Part shown: positions 62,700-64,000 of the stretch, piece by piece | Position numbering within the stretch: the stretch's first letter is position 1 | Layout of the letters: each line of letters opens with the position of its first letter | Assembly: GCA_000403255.2 (NCBI GenBank) | Contig: KE159593.1 | Span: 455,445 to 519,444, forward strand | Origin: Lachnospiraceae bacterium 3-1 | GTDB taxonomy: Bacteria > Bacillota > Clostridia > Lachnospirales > Lachnospiraceae | Direction of reading: 5' to 3' | Length of the DNA stretch: 64,000 bases | Notes under the pieces: model-generated | The model's input: the letters and a program-made list of their open reading frames with translations, nothing else | Told to the model about the DNA's origin: nothing | The model's database searches: none | Position numbers and translations under genes: made by a program

Positions 62700-63335
62700 A
62701 TGGAAAATAAGAAAGTGCTTACAGAGTTAAAAGATGGTGTATTGATTGTAACAATTAACAGAAATGAGAGAAGGAATGCCATTGATCCAGAGACGTCTGC
62801 CATGATGGAGGAAATATTGAATCATGCGGAGAAGGATAATGAGGTAGGATGCATCATTATCACAGGGGCAGGAGAGAAGAGCTTCTGTGCGGGGGAAGAT
62901 TTGAGCGCTTATGATGAAAACGGCGGATGCCAGACAATTATGGAGCATGGATTTGCAGGAATTACAGAGCGTGTCAGCGCAAAGCCAATCATCTGTGCTG
63001 CAAACGGCACAGCAGTAGCAGGAGGATTGGAAATTGCAGTATCCTGTGATCTGATTGTGGCGGCAGAACATGCCAGGTTTGGACTTTCTGAGGTGAAGGT
63101 AGGACTTCTTGCAACCAGTGGCGGATTAATTCGTCTGCCAAAGCTGATTCCTCAGAAAATTGCGGCTGAGATGTGTCTAACTGGAAAGTTAATCTCTGCA
63201 CAGCGGGCGTATGAAGTGGGGCTGGTAAATTATGTGGTTCCAGCAGAACAGGTGATGGATAAAGCAATGGAGCTGGCACAGACTGTAGCCCAGCAAACTA
63301 AAGTTCCTGTCTCCCGCACAAAAACGTCAAATTAA
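62700..63335 (+). CDS. Enoyl-CoA hydratase/isomerase, C-terminally truncated
   Basis: 211 residues against about 260 normally. Oxyanion-hole and catalytic segments are present: SFCAGEDLSAY, ANGTAVAGGLEIAVSCDL (first Glu) and FGLSEVKVGLLATSGGLIRLPKLI (second Glu). The homology stops after QTKVPVSRTK, where one expects about 50 more residues of the trimerisation helices, and ends at once in TSN-stop. The following sequence is of different composition and leads into a GC-rich mobile-type ORF, so the 3' end has probably been displaced by an insertion. Function doubtful. CaiD-like by context. Confidence 0.85.
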   Translation: MENKKVLTELKDGVLIVTINRNERRNAIDPETSAMMEEILNHAEKDNEVGCIIITGAGEKSFCAGEDLSAYDENGGCQTIMEHGFAGITERVSAKPIICAANGTAVAGGLEIAVSCDLIVAAEHARFGLSEVKVGLLATSGGLIRLPKLIPQKIAAEMCLTGKLISAQRAYEVGLVNYVVPAEQVMDKAMELAQTVAQQTKVPVSRTKTSN

Positions 63336-63442
63336 ATTCTCAAGTGTCAAATACTATCTACAAGAGCGTGCTGTAGGATGCGGCACGTTTCCCTCTTGAC
63401 CATCCCATGTCATTCCGATATAGTTTTTATGGAACAAAAAAA

Positions 63443-63481
63443 AGAGAAAGAACAGCCCCTCCAACAGTTCGTTCTTTCTCT
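63443..63481. repeat. Hairpin near the border of the right-hand element
   Basis: Perfect 11-bp stem AGAGAAAGAAC (63443-63453) with 63471-63481, 17-base loop. It lies between the truncated crotonase and the GC-rich ORF. Could be a terminator facing either way or part of the mobile element's end. Confidence 0.5.
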
Positions 63482-63553
63482 CACATACCAGTGTGCCTGC
63501 CGTATACGGGATCATGTCCCACTTGTGAGGCTCCGGCACCACCGACATATACT

Positions 63554-64000
63554 ATGATAAGAGAAAACTCCCTGTTTTGCAAGCTAATCCGCATAAAAAG
63601 TTCATCAAAAGCCCTCTTTGATTCCTTTATGAAGAGATTCCACCCGGAATTTCAGACCTGTCCCTGCTGTGGGGCCAGGGGTTCCTGCCGCATCCATGCC
63701 TATTATGGCCGTTCCCTGGTCGACTTTATAAGTGGTGTCCCTGTCCGCCACAGCCTCTGTATCATGCGCCTCATCTGTACCTGCGGCCATACCCATGCCA
63801 TCCTCCCGGACTTCATCGTCCCTTACTCCGGCTATGGCCTGTTCTTCATCCTCCGCGTCCTCGCGGAGTATTTTCTGCGTCTGTCTACCGTGGAGAGACT
63901 CTGTGAGCGCTTCTCCATCACCCTTTCCCAGCTGCGCCGCTGGCTGGATCTCTTCCTGACGCAGAAGGAGGAGTGGCTCGGCGCGCTTTCTTCCATGGAG
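63554..64000 (+). CDS. Zinc-ribbon mobile-element-type protein (DUF6431-like), 5' part
   Basis: 149 codons from ATG 63554, open to the window end. A zinc-ribbon (CPCCGARGSCRIHAYYGRS) is followed by a second cysteine pair (LICTCGHTHAILPDFIVPYSGYG) and a helix-turn-helix-like stretch (FLRLSTVERLCERFSITLSQL). The composition is clearly more GC-rich than all genes before it. It resembles short zinc-finger ORFs (DUF6431 in memory) linked to IS elements in Lachnospiraceae. No strong ribosome site, so the start is tentative. Confidence 0.6.
   Translation, partial: MIRENSLFCKLIRIKSSSKALFDSFMKRFHPEFQTCPCCGARGSCRIHAYYGRSLVDFISGVPVRHSLCIMRLICTCGHTHAILPDFIVPYSGYGLFFILRVLAEYFLRLSTVERLCERFSITLSQLRRWLDLFLTQKEEWLGALSSME

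Noticed and set aside
242..63335. Numerous antisense and out-of-frame ORFs of 60-150 codons opposite the genes
   Set aside because: They lie wholly within well-supported genes, lack ribosome sites and have unnatural composition.

Overview
The window reads as a chromosomal segment of a spore-forming, anaerobic, low-to-moderate GC Firmicute, most likely a Lachnospiraceae-type Clostridium relative. Reasons: spoVT, bacterial glycogen genes glgC/glgD, paired ETF/CoA-transferase operons, a GH3 with permuted domains, strong AGGAGG ribosome sites and sigma-A type promoters. No rRNA, tRNA or CRISPR array was seen. Base composition varies along the window. Housekeeping blocks are moderate in GC. Three blocks are visibly AT-rich (about 240-2600, 30590-33550 and 37950-47440) and look acquired. 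The last 450 bases are visibly GC-rich and look like the start of a mobile element. || Layout. 1-210: 3' end of an SbcC-like gene. 242-2422: small candidate RiPP locus on the minus strand (35-aa precursor-like peptide, a protein resembling the cobalamin-binding half of RiPP radical SAM enzymes, an MFS exporter), bordered by a regulator relic and a MITE-like element. 2800-6692: cell-surface operon (MBOAT acyltransferase, DHHW/AlgJ-like partner, DUF348/G5 lipoprotein). 6728-10372: two paralogous secreted transglutaminase-like proteins with 55-residue repeats, one frameshifted. 10636-13297: phosphatase, 2-hydroxyacid dehydrogenase, zinc phospholipase C-like protein. 13515-18957: glgC, glgD and a SNF2 helicase. 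19037-28025: two-component system divergent from an unusual operon of solute-binding lipoprotein, two sugar-type permeases, an HlyD-like adaptor and a MacB-like membrane protein, with no ATPase. 28097-30559: AAA ATPase of the PF09820 type, ArsC-like protein, acylphosphatase. 30591-33548: AT-rich defence-like island (cytosine methyltransferase, nucleotidyltransferase-like protein, broken DUF262 gene). 33598-36808: PPK2-type polyphosphate:AMP phosphotransferase, SpoVT, polysaccharide deacetylase. || 36944-47440: the most interesting region. A LytTR regulator is divergent from an apparent operon of acyl carrier protein, ATP-grasp ligase, radical SAM/SPASM enzyme, KAS III-like protein, MurG/UGT-like glycosyltransferase, APH-type kinase and MATE exporter. 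The operon is followed by a second LytTR regulator and an AgrC-like GHKL kinase. I read it as an undescribed, quorum- or signal-controlled small-molecule biosynthetic cluster with export and possible self-protection. A candidate tandem LytTR site (9 bp + 12 bp + 9 bp) lies upstream of the acyl carrier protein gene. || 47632-53843: two GH3 glycosidases (a membrane-anchored, domain-permuted one and a conventional one) and a GtrA-like membrane protein. 54069-63335: acyl-CoA metabolism in two divergent operons. One has two ETF pairs and a CoA ligase. The other has two class III CoA-transferases, an MBL hydrolase and a crotonase cut short near its 3' end. 63554-64000: 5' part of a GC-rich, zinc-ribbon mobile-element-type ORF. 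|| All product calls come from reading motifs in the sequence and general knowledge of families. No search was run.
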